Both the position numbers and the translations under genes were made by a program. A stretch of 64,000 nucleotides of DNA from Thinopyrum elongatum. Its lineage: Eukaryota; Streptophyta; Magnoliopsida; Poales; Poaceae. Shown piece by piece: positions 45,444 through 57,820 of this stretch. Location: positions 62,001-126,000 of the forward strand of contig JAAAXO010000128.1 in assembly GCA_011799875.1 (NCBI GenBank). Direction: 5' to 3'. Within the stretch, counting starts at the first letter, position 1; each line of letters begins with the position of its first letter. The notes under the pieces were generated by a model. That model did not search any database. It was not told the DNA's origin and saw only the letters and a list, made by a program, of their open reading frames with translations.

Positions 45444-46425
45444 TGATGAGGACATGACTACCTTGGATACGACCAAAAATATTGCATACATGTATATTTG
45501 TGAGGTGATTTCTAATGCAAACTATGCAATAATTTATTTGTGTCATCCACGACAAAAATACTTCACAAACTTTTGTGCCATGTCTAATTGCAGGTGTATG
45601 GGACATTTGTACAATTCACATATGAAGATAAGGGAAAAAGAGAAGTTTAGTTGCTGTTCAAAAAGTCCTCTCACGTCACTTTTGGGCCAAGAGAAGATAG
45701 AGTCCAAGTCTCTCACGTTCTGGATTCAGATTCGGACTGCACAGACATACCTGACTCAAAACGCCAAGAACTTTTTCATACGGACTCCGAATTGGGTGAT
45801 TCTTTTTTTGTTGGAAAGTAGATTTCGTGCTCTTTCTAACCCAATTGGATTCACCTTAAAATTCATCCGGAGCTATGAGTTATCGACGAAACAATTTGAC
45901 GCTGTAGCAGAATCCGAGTCAAACTACAAGTCCAAAGGTGTTGCATCACCTCCACTTGGGCCCATGAGCCTTGTACGACCTAGGGTTAGTTTTAGGCTGC
46001 CTTGGGACGTCCTCCCACCTCCTTGGCCGCCACCCCTTGCTCCTATATAGGTAGATCCATCTAGTAGCTTTTTGCTTGGGATTTGTTTAGTTAAAAGTTA
46101 GCCATTGCAACTTCGTGTACTTCGTTTGTGTCCAACGACCAGACCAAGACAGCTTTCGGATCCCCACCATTATCAATACTTCATCTATATTCGCAATATT
46201 CAGATTGCATTATCATATTCTTGCTTGTTCTTCGATTGCGTGCAGGAATAGACCTTCGTGGTCAGGTTGATCGTGCTTCCAGCATCGTCAGTAACCTCAG
46301 GAGATTGGTTTAGCGATTGCTAAGGCGCAACGTCGTGCACGTTTGTAGTCGGATCGTCAAAGTCGGCTCCACCAAATCGATAGTTACCATCTCATCGAAA
46401 GATCGGGACACCCTCGCCTCTATCA
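45444..46425 (+). repeat. 5' LTR of the B element
   Basis: 982 bp. U3 has TGGGCC sites and an AACCCTA-type telobox-like motif (GACCTAGGGTTAG near 45978). The promoter segment is CTCCTATATAGG. The R-U5 part lacks AATAAA. Confidence 0.9.
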
Positions 46426-47797
46426 AGTGGTATCAGTTTTCAGGTTGCTCGGTGAGAATTTCCAGTTTTCCCTAGATTAGATTTATTTTCTTACCTATTG
46501 TTCAAGAAAAAGCCACAAAAAAAAGTTAGATCTATTCATCCTTTGTCCAAGCCAGTCTGAGCCTTTGCAATTTTCTTTTCATTGTTTGCATTATTGAATT
46601 ATCGGTTGCATCGTCGTGTTCAGTTGCTGGTCTTAGTATCTAGTTCGTTTAGAGTTTCGAGTTCTGTTCACATTAGTCACGCCGCCGCTGCATCGTTATT
46701 CCTTCCGCTGTCCACCATCCCATCCATCACTTTCCACATCGTGCTACCCACTGTTCATTGTCATAATCATAGTTGAGGTCGTTCACAACTGTGCTTGATC
46801 CAATCTACATCTTATCTAGTTTGTTTTGGAAAGAGAGAAAAAAAAAGTAAAAAAAAAAGAGAAAAAAAAGTGAGATAAAAAAAAGAGAGAAGAAAAAAAA
46901 GCACAAAATTCGGATCTATCTAGACTCACTCTCGTACCTGAATTCGGATTCGAATCTATTTTGCGCACTGTTCAGTAAAACAGGCGTATCTTCCTCATAC
47001 GAAGTCCGTTTTGGCTCCGTGAGTACTCAAATTAAAGCTAGCGACGAGCCGCATTTAAATAGTTGCAGAAGCTAGTTCAATATTTGAGACCTCAAAATCG
47101 GCTTCTAAATAGGTCTTTTTGCCCTCCGAAGTTCATGAACACAGCTTGTTCCAGTTTTTCAGGCCAGTTTTAGAATTTTTTGACTCCTCATATCAACTCG
47201 GAATTGAGTGATTCTTTTTGCATTTGAAAGCTTGAGTCAGTGCCATTCTTGAGAAAAAATTATCAGAAAATTGGCAAAAACTTTTCCAGAGGAAAGTTGG
47301 AGAGAAAGTTGTTGGTATATCCTACTTGGTAGTTGTTTCTCATCATTATCTTTACTGCCATTGTGATCTTCACTTATATCTTGCTGTCCAGAGCTACTTC
47401 ATATCCTTTATTGATGCTAGTTGTGCAACGCCGTGACCTCATTAGTGTTCTAGGCTCGCGTCTCTAGTCCGGTCTAGCCTAGGACCAGCACAGTACCGTC
47501 GTTGAGCGTTTATTCAACATTGCATCTCTGAATTGATTATTGCTAATCTTTTGCTACCAAATATTTAAGCCTTCCAAGCTCCACATATTTCTACACCGTG
47601 TATACGTACGTTCCCCTGGCAATCGCTTTACTCAATCTTCGGAGTTATTTGACACCGCTGGTTGCCTGTCACCACCTGCTGCATGGTAAGAACTTGTAAG
47701 ATATTGATATTTGCTACACTGTGAGTGTTTTACCACCACATCCTAGTAGTTCATAAGAACATTATTCTTGGATTTTGTTTCTTGTTTTCTACTAACT
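46426..47797 (+). other. B-family 5' leader
   Basis: 1.37 kb from PBS (TGGTATCAG, 46428-46436) to ATG. It has A/G-rich homopolymer stretches at 46830-46905, the segment CGTTGAGCGTTTATTCAACATTGCATCTCTGAATTG and GTGTTCTAGGCTCGCG shared with A leaders (about 47447-47540), and an A-unrelated middle. No other ORF of note. Confidence 0.8.
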
Positions 47798-49840
47798 ATG
47801 GCAGGTTCCGGAGTTGTTAGTTCTTGGGCTTCATCGATCGTGGGAGATTTGCCACCACCTAAGAAAACACAACAACCGTCACAAGAGGAGCAACAACATC
47901 AGAATGCACATAATCAGGTTAATGTCTTCATGCCACCATTTATTGGTCGTTTTAGACCTGATTTATATATTGAATGGGAGTACGAAATAAATGCTATATT
48001 TGCTTCCCATAATTTTGATGAGCGTGGAAAATTTCAAGCTGCGGTTAGTACTTTCAGTAGCTTTGCTTTAGTTTGGTGGAGTGAATATTGTCGGTTAAAC
48101 TCTGATTTTTTACCTACTACTTGGGATGATTTAAAACTTGTCATGAGAGATAGATTCGTTGATGTTTATTATACTCGTGGCATGATTAAAAAATTACAAC
48201 ATTTAAAACAAGGCGCTGACACGGTAACAAAATATTATGATGATTTACAAACTACATTGTTGCACTCATTTTTAGAAGAAAGTGAAGAATATTTTATGGA
48301 TAGATTTTGGGGAGGATTAAACCGTGATATTCAAGAGATACTAATTCATGAAGAGTGTTATCCTATGGACCATTTGTTTCATCTTGCTTGCAAAGCTGAA
48401 CAGGAAATAAAACGACGTGTTGCCCACAAGGAGAACAAGCGCACGGTGCACATTCCAAGTGTTGATATAGATGTTTCTTCAACTACTAGGCGTACTATGA
48501 CAACCACATCCGTTGTTGCGATGACTACATCATCTCCACCATGTGACACATCACCACCGAGAGTGCCTACATCATCTGAGTTGATCATAAGAGGTAATGA
48601 CAAAGGTACATATTTTCCACTTTCACATGAGAATGATGCATGCCTAGTTAACTTGAATACATCATGTGTTGAGTTACCTATTGATTTGGGCACGTCACCT
48701 ATTTTCGAGAATTGTGTTACTGTCATGAATGCGTCATGTGATCAAACAACTGAAATACCAACAATTTTGAGTGCACCAATTGAATTAACTGTTGATGCAA
48801 AAGAACCAATGTTTAATCATTTTGATATGACCTCTAATCTTGGTGATGATTTTGTGTCAAAAGACTTATTGCATGTTTGCTTATTTAAGCATGTAGTAGC
48901 ATGTAAATTTGATGCAAGTAAGGTTTATTCACCAATGTTGGGATGGTTTAATGATGAACATTGTCAATCCTTTGATATGAATAAGAGCTTCACTTATATG
49001 TGCAAATTGAGTTGCAATATTTTCATATCTTCTAATACTTGTGATAATATTTTGGCTTTACATTTTATGAACTATGAAAGTTACTCATGTATACATGTGT
49101 CATATGTGCAAAAATCAAGGGAAGTAAAAATGGATGACATATACATATACAACATGTACACCTTGTCTCTTTTGTTAGCCACATTTCAGATTAAGCAACG
49201 CCGAGGACAGCTTTGTTTTCAAGAAGGGGAGGATGATGAGGACATGACTACCTTGGATACGACCAAAAATATTGCATACATGTATATTTGTGAGGTGATT
49301 TCTAATGCAAACTATGCAATAATTTATTTGTGTCATCCACGACAAAAATACTTCACAAACTTTTGTGCCATGTCTAATTGCAGGTGTATGGGACATTTGT
49401 ACAATTCACATATGAAGATAAGGGAAAAAGAGAAGTTTAGTTGCTGTTCAAAAAGTCCTCTCACGTCACTTTTGGGCCAAGAGAAGATAGAGTCCAAGTC
49501 TCTCACGTTCTGGATTCAGATTCGGACTGCACAGACATACCTGACTCAAAACGCCAAGAACTTTTTCATACGGACTCCGAATTGGGTGATTCTTTTTTTG
49601 TTGGAAAGTAGATTTCGTGCTCTTTCTAACCCAATTGGATTCACCTTAAAATTCATCCGGAGCTATGAGTTATCGACGAAACAATCTGACGCTGTAGCAG
49701 AATCCGAGTCAAACTACAAGTCCAAAGGTGTTGCATCACCTCCACTTGGGCCCATGAGCCTTGTACGACCTAGGGTTAGTTTTAGGCTGCCTTGGGACGT
49801 CCTCCCACCTCCTTGGCCGCCACCCCTTGCTCCTATATAG
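47798..49840 (+). CDS. Gag-like protein of the B element, reading into the 3' LTR
   Basis: 680 codons starting MAGSGVVSSWASSIVGD, with the ATG in the same ACTATGGCAGG context as A gag. The gag core (~residues 45-205) has MPPFIGRFRPDLYIEWEYE, WWSEYCRLN, GGLNRDIQEIL and FHLACKAEQE, parallel to A gag. The CCHC knuckle is absent; a Ser/Thr-rich linker and a Cys/Asp/Asn-rich tail without known motifs follow. The frame crosses the purine tract (FQEGEDDED, as in A) and stays open for ~200 more codons through U3 to a stop at the promoter (49838). Residues before the LTR (~480) are likely the real protein; the U3 part may be chance. Gag presumably assembles into particles with A proteins. Confidence 0.8.
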   Translation: MAGSGVVSSWASSIVGDLPPPKKTQQPSQEEQQHQNAHNQVNVFMPPFIGRFRPDLYIEWEYEINAIFASHNFDERGKFQAAVSTFSSFALVWWSEYCRLNSDFLPTTWDDLKLVMRDRFVDVYYTRGMIKKLQHLKQGADTVTKYYDDLQTTLLHSFLEESEEYFMDRFWGGLNRDIQEILIHEECYPMDHLFHLACKAEQEIKRRVAHKENKRTVHIPSVDIDVSSTTRRTMTTTSVVAMTTSSPPCDTSPPRVPTSSELIIRGNDKGTYFPLSHENDACLVNLNTSCVELPIDLGTSPIFENCVTVMNASCDQTTEIPTILSAPIELTVDAKEPMFNHFDMTSNLGDDFVSKDLLHVCLFKHVVACKFDASKVYSPMLGWFNDEHCQSFDMNKSFTYMCKLSCNIFISSNTCDNILALHFMNYESYSCIHVSYVQKSREVKMDDIYIYNMYTLSLLLATFQIKQRRGQLCFQEGEDDEDMTTLDTTKNIAYMYICEVISNANYAIIYLCHPRQKYFTNFCAMSNCRCMGHLYNSHMKIREKEKFSCCSKSPLTSLLGQEKIESKSLTFWIQIRTAQTYLTQNAKNFFIRTPNWVILFLLESRFRALSNPIGFTLKFIRSYELSTKQSDAVAESESNYKSKGVASPPLGPMSLVRPRVSFRLPWDVLPPPWPPPLAPI

Positions 49841-50215
49841 GTAGATCCATCTAGTAGCTTTTTGCTTGGGATTTGTTTAGTTAAAAGTTAGCCATTGCAA
49901 CTTCGTGTACTTCGTTTGTGTCCAACGACCAGACCAAGATAGCTTTCGGATCCCCACCATTATCAATACTTCATCTATATTCGCAATATTCAGATTGCAT
50001 TATCATATTCTTGCTTGTTCTTCGATTGCGTGCAGGAATAGACCTTCGTGGTCAGGTTGATCGTGCTTCCAGCATCGTCAGTAACCTCAGGAGATTGGTT
50101 TAGCGATTGCTAAGGCGCAACGTCGTGCACGTTTGTAGTCGGATCGTCAAAGTCGGCTCCACCAAATCGATAGTTACCATCTCATCGAAAGATCGGGACA
50201 CCCTCGCCTCTATCA
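49234..50215 (+). repeat. 3' LTR of the B element
   Basis: 982 bp, almost identical to 45444-46425 (differences seen at about AATCTGAC/AATTTGAC and AAGATAGC/AAGACAGC). TSD ATTAC follows. Confidence 0.92.
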
Positions 50216-53109
50216 ATTACAAGTGAAGAACACGGTGGAGATGATTCTGATCATGAGACGCAATACATGGCTCCTGAAGACGCTGACAGGTATGAATGTT
50301 TAGTTGCTCAACGTGTTTTGAGTGTGCAGGTCACACAAGCCGAGCAAAATCAGAGGCATAAGTTGTTCCATACAAAGGGAGTTGTGAAGGAACGCTCTGT
50401 TCGCGTCATCATAGATGGAGGGAGCTGCAACAACTTGGCTAGCATGGAGATGGTGGAGAAGCTATCTCTCACCACAAGACCACATCCACATCCTTACTAT
50501 ATCCAATGGTTCAACAACAGCGGCAAGGTTAAGGTAACACGTACTGTTCGTGTGCATTTTAGTATCTCTACATATGCTGATTATGTTGATTGTGATGTGG
50601 TACCCATGCAAGCATGTTCCTTATTACTTGGTAGACCATGGCAATTTGATAAAAATTCTGTACACCATGGTAGAAACAATCAGTATACTCTTGTTCATAA
50701 GGATAAACATTTTACTTTGCTTCCTATGACTCCTGATTCTATTTTGAAAGATGATATTAATAGAGCTAGTAAAGCAAAACAGGAGAAAAATAAGAGTGAA
50801 AATCAGATTGTGGCAAAAGAATTTGAGCAACAAATGAAGCCTAATAATAAACCATCTAGTGTTGCTTCTGAAATTAAATTGAAAAATGCCTGTTTACTTG
50901 CCACCAAATCTGATATTGATGAGCTAGATTTAAGCAAATCTGTTTGCTATGCTTTTGTGTGCAAAGAAGCATTATTTTCATTCGAGGACGTGCCTTCCTC
51001 TTTGCCTCCTGCTGTCACTAACATTTTGCAGGAGTTCGCTGACGTCTTTCCACAAGACGTGCCACCGGGATTACCACCTATTCGCGGGATTGAGCATCAG
51101 ATTGACTTAATTCCCGGTGCTTCGTTGCCAAACCGTGCGCCATACCGTACCAATCCAGAGGAGACGAAGGAGATTATGCGTCAAGTACAGGAGGTGCTCG
51201 ACAAAGGTTATATACGCGAATCTCTTAGTCCTTGTGCTGTTCCTATTATACTAGTGCCAAAAAAGGATGGTACGTCGTGTATGTGTGTTGATTGTAGAGG
51301 CATTAATAATATTACTATTCGTTATCGTCATCCTATTCCTAGGCTAGATGATATGCTTGATGAATTGAGTGGCTCTACAATATTCTCCAAAGTTGATTTG
51401 CGTAGTGGATACCATCAAATTCGTATGAAATTGGGAGATGAATGGAAAACAACATTTAAAACTAAGTTCGGTTTATATGAGTGGTTAGTCATGCCTTTTG
51501 GGTTAACTAATGCACCTAGTACTTTCATGAGATTAATGAACGAAGTTTTATGTGCTTTCATTGGACGATTTGTGGTAGTTTACTTTGATGATATATTGAT
51601 TTATAGCAGATCTTTGGAGGAACATTTGGAACATTTACGTGATGTTTTTATTGCTCTACGTGATGCACGTTTGTTTGGTAACCTTGGGAAGTGCACCTTT
51701 TGCACCGACCGAGTATCTTTTCTTGGCTATGTTGTTACTCCACAGGGAATTGAAGTTGATAAAGCCAAGATTGAAGCTATTGAGAGTTGGCCGCAGCCCA
51801 AAACGATCACACAAGTGAGGAGTTTCCTTGGCCTCGCTGGTTTCTATAGGCGTTTTGGGAGAGATTTTAGCACCATTGCTGCACCTCTCAATGAGCTTAC
51901 AAAGAAGGATGTGCCTTTTGTTTGGGGTACCGCACAGGAAGAAGCCTTCACGGTATTGAAAGATAAGTTGACACATGCTCCTTTACTCCAACTTCCTGAT
52001 TTTAATAAGACTTTTGAGCTTGAATGTGATGCTAGTGGAATTGGATTAGGAGGTGTGTTATTACAAGATGGCAAACCTGTTGCAGACTTTTCTGAAAAAT
52101 TGAGTGGGCCTAGTCTGAACTATTCTACTTATGATAAAGAATTATATGCTCTTGTTCGGACCTTAGAAACATGGCAACATTATTTATGGGCCAAAGAATT
52201 TGTTATACATTCTGATCATGAATCTTTGAAACACATTAAAAGTCAAGCAAAACTGAACCGTAGACATGCTAAATGGGTTGAATTCATTGAGGCTTTCCCT
52301 TATGTCATTAAGCACAAGAAGGGTAAAGAAAATGTTATTGCTGATGCATTGTCTCGTCGTTATACTATGCTTTCACAACTTGACTTTAAAATATTTGGTT
52401 TGGAGACCATCAAAGATCAATATGTGCATGATCCTGAATTTAAAGATGTATTGCATAATTGTAAAGAAGGGAGAACATGGAACAAGTTCGTAGTTAACGA
52501 TGGATTTGTGTTTCCTGCTAACAAGCTATGCATTCCAGCTAGCTCCGTTCGTCTTTTGTTGTTGCAGGAGGCACATGGAGGAGGATTAATGGGACACTTT
52601 GGCGTAAAGAAGACGGAGGATGTACTTGCTACACATTTCTTTTGGCCAAAGATGAGACGGGATTTTGAGCGCTTTGTTGCTTGCTGCACTACATGTCAAA
52701 AAGCTAAGTCACGACTCAATCCTCATGGTTTATATATGCCTTTGCGTGTACCTAGTGTTCCATGGGAGGATATATCTATGGACTTTGTTTTGGGTTTACC
52801 TCGAACAAAGAAGGGGAGGGATAGCATATTTGTTGTCGTGGATAGGTTCTCGAAAATGGCACACTTTATACCATGTCATAAAAGCGATGATGCTGCTAAT
52901 GTTGCTGATTTGTTCTTTCGTGAAATTATTCGCTTGCATGGTGTGCCAAATACTATTGTTTCAGATCGTGATACCAAATTTCTTAGCCACTTTTGGAGAT
53001 GTTTATGGGCTAAGTTGGGGACTAAACTGCTTTTTAGTACGACTTGTCACCCCCAAACTGCTGGACAAACTGAAGTAGTCAATAGAACATTGTCTACTAT
53101 GCTTAGGGC
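50216..53109 (+). pseudogene. A-family pol (protease to integrase core), interrupted by a nested A element
   Basis: This is the continuation of the frame broken at 45443. It runs from ITSEEHGG through protease DGGS, RT YFDD, RNase H ([11 protein letters not shown]) and integrase ([30 protein letters not shown]) to TMLRA, with no stop. It then meets the LTR at 53110, and the apparent fusion to the CR-motif frame is an accident of phase. Unusual substitutions include AGQTEVV for DGQTEVV next to the catalytic Glu, LCAFIGR for LRAFIGR and VADFSEK for VAYFSEK. The GPY/F module and native 3' LTR must lie beyond the nested element, outside the window. Confidence 0.88.
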
Positions 53110-54031
53110 TGATGAGGACATCAATACCATTGTTACACCCACAGCCCCTGCTGCTATACATACTGGACCAATTACTAGAGCTCGCGCACGCCAATTAAAT
53201 TATCAGGTACTTTCGTTTCTTGGTAATGATTCTAATGTTCATGAGAATATGATGCTGCCTAAATTGGATACATTTGTTTTGCTTACAAATGAAGGGCCTA
53301 GCTTGGACAAGAAAGAGGAACCTTGGAGCAAGTTCAAGCATGGAGATGATGGCATGCGCAAGGGGAACAAGAACGAAGTTACAAGTGATGATTTCAGGAC
53401 TTTGAAGCCACCATAAGGAGTGCAGGAAGCCTTGGACGAAATATACAAGATGCCACTTCATAAATTTCGTCCAGAGGCTATTATAGGTGCTGCGTCACCT
53501 TATTATTGGGCCAGGCCCATGTAATTTCGAAATACTTGAGTATAGGCTATTTTTAGAGTCCGTATGTGTTGGGAAACAAGAGATAGGGTTGGTTTCGGAC
53601 CCCTCCTTCAAGGGCCACGAAATCCCCCCCTCTTCCTCCATATATACAGCCCTTAGGGCACCGTTTAGACTTTGGGTTTTGTTTAGATTAAAAGTTTGCC
53701 ATAGCTGCAACTTCGCGTACTTCGTTTGTGTTCAACAACCAGACCAAGACGTCACAGAACCCCACCTCGATCAATAAAGCTTTCATCTTATATTCGCAAT
53801 ATCCAGATTGCAAATCTTAGTTTCTTGCTTGTTCTTCGTTTGCTTGCAGGAGATCGACCCTCGGGGTCAGGTTGATTGTGCTCCGGCGTGGTCAATAACC
53901 TCTCGGCGTTGGTTTAGCGATTGCTAAGGCGCGACGTCCTCGCACGTTCGTAGTCGGATCGTCAAAGTCTACTCCACCAAAAACGATAGATATCATTTCA
54001 TCGAAAGATCGGGACACCCTCGCCTCTATCA
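53110..54031 (+). repeat. 5' LTR of a nested A element inserted in integrase
   Basis: 922 bp starting exactly at TGATGAGG after integrase codons and followed by a PBS (54034-54043). It has the U5 haplotype CTCGGGGTCAGG/ATAGATATC. Sequence quality is still good here. Confidence 0.9.
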
Positions 54032-55172
54032 AGTGGTATCAGATTCCCAGGTTGCTCGGTGAGATTTACAGTTTTTCGTAGTTTAGATCGAGTCTGTTCT
54101 TCATACCTACAGTCCAGGAAAAAGCCAAAAAAAAAATTTAGGGTTAGTTCATCATATCCGAACCAATCTGAGCCTTTGCATAATCTTTTTAGGGTTTTTG
54201 CTTTGTTGAATTTGCGGTTGCATCGTCGTGTCAAGTTGATGGTCTTAGCATCTAGTTCTTTAGAGTTTCGAGTTCTGTTCACAAGTTGTCACGCCGCCGC
54301 CGCACCATCATCATCGCCCCTACCATATACCACCACAGCTTATCTGCTATTTCTCTGAGTCCATGTACCACCACCGATCCGAGTCCATATACCACCACCG
54401 ATCCGAGTCCATATACCACCACCAATCCGAGCCCACATATAGTACCGTCATATACCATCACTAGTCCGAGTTCCACCAGATTCATCTCTGCCACCAGTCC
54501 TAGTCCGAGTCCAGTATTTAGTCCTTTATTTTAGAGTTCCAGATCACGCGATACTACGAGTCGTGAACAAGTCGGATTCCCCAATTTTCGTGCTACCCGC
54601 AGAAGAAAAATAGTTCCAGTTTCAAAAAAAAAAAAAAACTAAGTCTGGAAAATTCTGGCTAGGCAGTTTTTAGACCATTTGTAGACTTTTTCGAAAAAAA
54701 ATTGTTGCGGAGAGCAAAAAAAAAAGAGGAAAAAAAAGTGCAAAAAAAAGAAAAAAAATTCGAGTGTGCTCCTCCCTTGTTTACTTGCCACACGTGATTT
54801 TTGTTAGTGTTCAGGCTCGCGTCTCTAGCAGCGGTCTAGCTCAGGACCCAGCACAGTACCGTCGTTGAGAGTTTTATTCAACATGCATCTCTGAATTGAT
54901 TATTGACTGACACCTTTTTGCTACCACTATCATAGCCTTCCCCAGCTCCACATACATCTACATCGGCGTTTGACACCACCTGGCATCGCTCTGTCCAAGC
55001 TCTGAGAGTTTTTGCCGACAAAGGTGCCGGATCACCACCTGCTGCTGGTGTAAGAACTGGTAAGAATTTTGAGATTTGCTTGACGGACATTTGTGACACC
55101 ACACCTCACCACCCACACCACTTTCTAAGTAGTCTTAGGATCATATTCTTGTGTGTTTCTATTGCTGCTAAC
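54032..55172 (+). other. A1-type leader; sequence quality falls near 54780
   Basis: PBS 54034-54043. Three ~24-bp CCATATACCACCACCGATCCGAGT repeats lie at about 54360-54435. Up to about 54770 it matches 33797-34500 closely. After that single-base gains and losses appear every few tens of bases. The gag start codon position reads ACATAGG instead of CCATGG. Confidence 0.8.
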
Positions 55173-57820
55173 ATAGGCAGATCACAGCCCGACGAGATTG
55201 ACTGGAGAACCTGAAGAACAAGGATGCATGATAAATTCAGAAATGATGAGTGCCAGGGTGGCGATGTGCTAAAACAGATTTGAAAGAGGCCATGGAGAAG
55301 ATAGAATGGCATGGAGAAGTCGTCGAGGAACAAACCGGATAACAAGTTTAAATCGAATTGGCTCACGCGTTTCCCAACCCACCACCGGCTGGCACCTGTC
55401 GCACCTTGCAAAGACAAACAACAACGTCCCCCTTCCAAATCAGTTCGACGGACGAAGCGTGTTCCTCTTGGGGATGGCCAAAACTTCTGGTGCTGCTTTG
55501 TACCTACGTTGATTGTTCTTTGGCTCCTGCCCTGCTGGCTGCTGGTGCCGAGGGAGGATGATGATTACAAAACGCGGGCGATGTTATGAGGATGAGGTTG
55601 ATCAAAATCATAACTAAGTGAACCAACCAGAACCAGGTCGTCCACATTGCAAATAATCGCAAATGGTAGGGCATCGCACCACCACTTCAGGTACGAGATC
55701 ACTGACCCATCTTCCTAAATTAAATTGAATATTCCACCATCGAGGGTAGAATGTTCCCTGAGATATACGTACTTGGGAGTTAGAAACTGAACAGTACGTT
55801 TTTACATGTTTCATATCCCGAGTAAAAACGACCGTTGTTTGTCTGCTGCTGCTGTTTGTGCTTTCACTAGTGTTGCCGTGTATGGTGGTCTGAACATTGT
55901 AGATATATCTATTCCAGATAGTGGGCTGCTTGTGAAAACTGACTATGGGCGTACTCGTTGGGTTCCACATATTATCAAGCTTGAATACTTCAAAAATTGA
56001 CAGCGCTTAATTACACGGAAAAAATTCTGTAGAATATATCAGGAATTACAAATGGCATGAATCTAGATGGTTATTGTTTAAGGAGAATGAAGCTATGTGC
56101 TTGCACGTTTCATGGGGTGATTAAATAGAGAGATTCAGACCATTCTAGAGTATAAGGATTAGAATAATATCACCGTTTATTCCATCTTGCTTGTAAAGCT
56201 GAACGTGAAGTGCAGGATCGACAGGCATTGGCTCGAACTAATTTTTCTGCAGGTCGATTCTTACATCATGGACACCGCGTGCCTCCCTATTAACCCCCAC
56301 ACGTGCCTACTGCGGATCAGGCCACTGCACTTTAAGCGCCAAATTCCAAACGATAGTAGTAACCAAAGAAAACAGGGCACCACCACACCACCGAGATATG
56401 GCCTCAGAGTACACCTTCTGGGGGCCTGCCCGGGAGCTCTTCTTAATTATGGCATAAACAGGCACACACATTGTATTATGTTGTTCGTCGTTGTAAGGGA
56501 AGAGGGGTCATTATGCGGAGAGGAGGGAATGCCATCTCCGCGTGTATGATTGCTATACGAGGATGGGGGGTATAGAGTCTATGCGTTAGTGATTGATGAT
56601 GAGGAGACTTTGCTCTTATTACAAGTGAAGAACACGGGTGGAGATGATTCTTGATCATGAGAACGGAAGACATTGCTCCTGAAGACGCTTTGACAGGGTG
56701 AATGGTTTAGTTTGACTCAACAGTGTTTTGAGGTGCAGGTCACAAAAGCTCGAGCAAAATCCAGAGGGCATAAGTTGTTCCATACAATGTAGTTGTGAAG
56801 GAAACGTTCTGTTCGCGTCATCATAGATGGAGGGAGCTTGCAACAACTGGGCTAGCAGGAGATGGTGGAGAAGCTATCTCTCCTCACCAAGTACCACATC
56901 CACATCCTTCTATATCAAATGGGCCCACAGCGGGCAAGGGTTAGGTAACAACTTCACGTTTCGTTGTGCATTTTTAGTATCTCTACATATGCTGATTATG
57001 TTGATTGTGATGTGGACCCATGCAAGCATGTTCTTTATTACTTGGTAGACCATGGCCATTTGATAAAAATTCTGTACACCATGGTAGAAACAATCAGTAT
57101 ACTCTTGTTCTAAGGATAAACATTTTACTTTGCTTCCTATGACTCCTGATTCTATTTTGAAAGATGATATTAATAGAGCTATAAAGCAACACCAGGAGAA
57201 AAAATAAGAGTGAAAATCAGATTGTGCAAAGAAATTTGAGCAACCAAATAAGCCTAATCATAAACCATCTAGTGTTGCTTCTGAAATTAAATTGAAAAAT
57301 GCTACTGTTGTCCACCAAATTGGATATTGATGAGCTATAGATTTAAGCAATCTGTTTCTATGCTTTTTGTGTGCAAGAGCGATTATTTTCATTCGAGGAC
57401 GTCCTTCCTCTTTGCCTCCTGCGTCACACACATTTTGCAGGAGTTCGCTGACTCTTTCCAAAAGCGTGCCACCGGGATTACCACCTATTCGCGGGATTGA
57501 GCATCAGATTGACTTATTCCCGGTTGATCGTTGCCAAACCGTCGCGCAATACCTACCAATCCATAGGAGACGAAGGAGATTATGCGTCAGTACAGGAGGT
57601 GCTCGACAAAGGTTATATACCGAATCTCTTAGTCCTTGTGCTGTGCGATTCCTATTATACTAGTGCCAAAAAAGATGGTACGTCGTGTAGTGTGTTGATT
57701 GTAGAGGCATTAATAATATTACTATTCGTTATCGTCATCCTATTCCTAGATCTAGATGAGATGCTTGATGAATTGAGTGGCTCTTACAATATTCTCCAAA
57801 AGTTTATTTGCGTAGTGGAA
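55173..57820 (+). pseudogene. A-family gag-pol (to early RT), unreadable because of dense indels
   Basis: Gag, linker, CCHC, protease and RT-start sequences are recognisable in order and collinear with 34905 to about 37480. No long frame survives. This stretch is about 3% longer than its counterpart (2648 versus ~2576 bp). Frameshifts occur in all reading frames and alternate quickly, which is unlike decay of a young element. It ends at CGTAGTGGA in RT, where a further LTR begins. Whether the underlying gene is intact cannot be told. Confidence 0.8.

Larger units (their letters stand above)
45444..50215 (+). mobile_element. Complete B-family non-autonomous CRM-type element (4772 bp)
   Basis: Two 982-bp LTRs, PBS (46428-46436), leader, one gag-type ORF, PPT (49221-49233) and TSD ATTAC define an intact insertion. 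By eye the LTRs differ at only about two positions, so it is one of the youngest insertions here. It has no protease, RT or integrase. Its PPT and LTR termini (TGATGAGGACAT…GCCTCTATCA) match the A family closely enough for use of A enzymes, and A/B hybrid LTRs in the window show that the RNAs met during reverse transcription. It resembles the non-autonomous partners described for grass centromeric retrotransposons. Confidence 0.92.

Noticed and set aside
53080..53416. Apparent in-frame integrase deletion fusing TMLRA to the CR-motif frame
   Set aside because: The LTR starting at 53110 is followed by a PBS, leader and gag, so it is the 5' LTR of a nested element; no deletion is needed.
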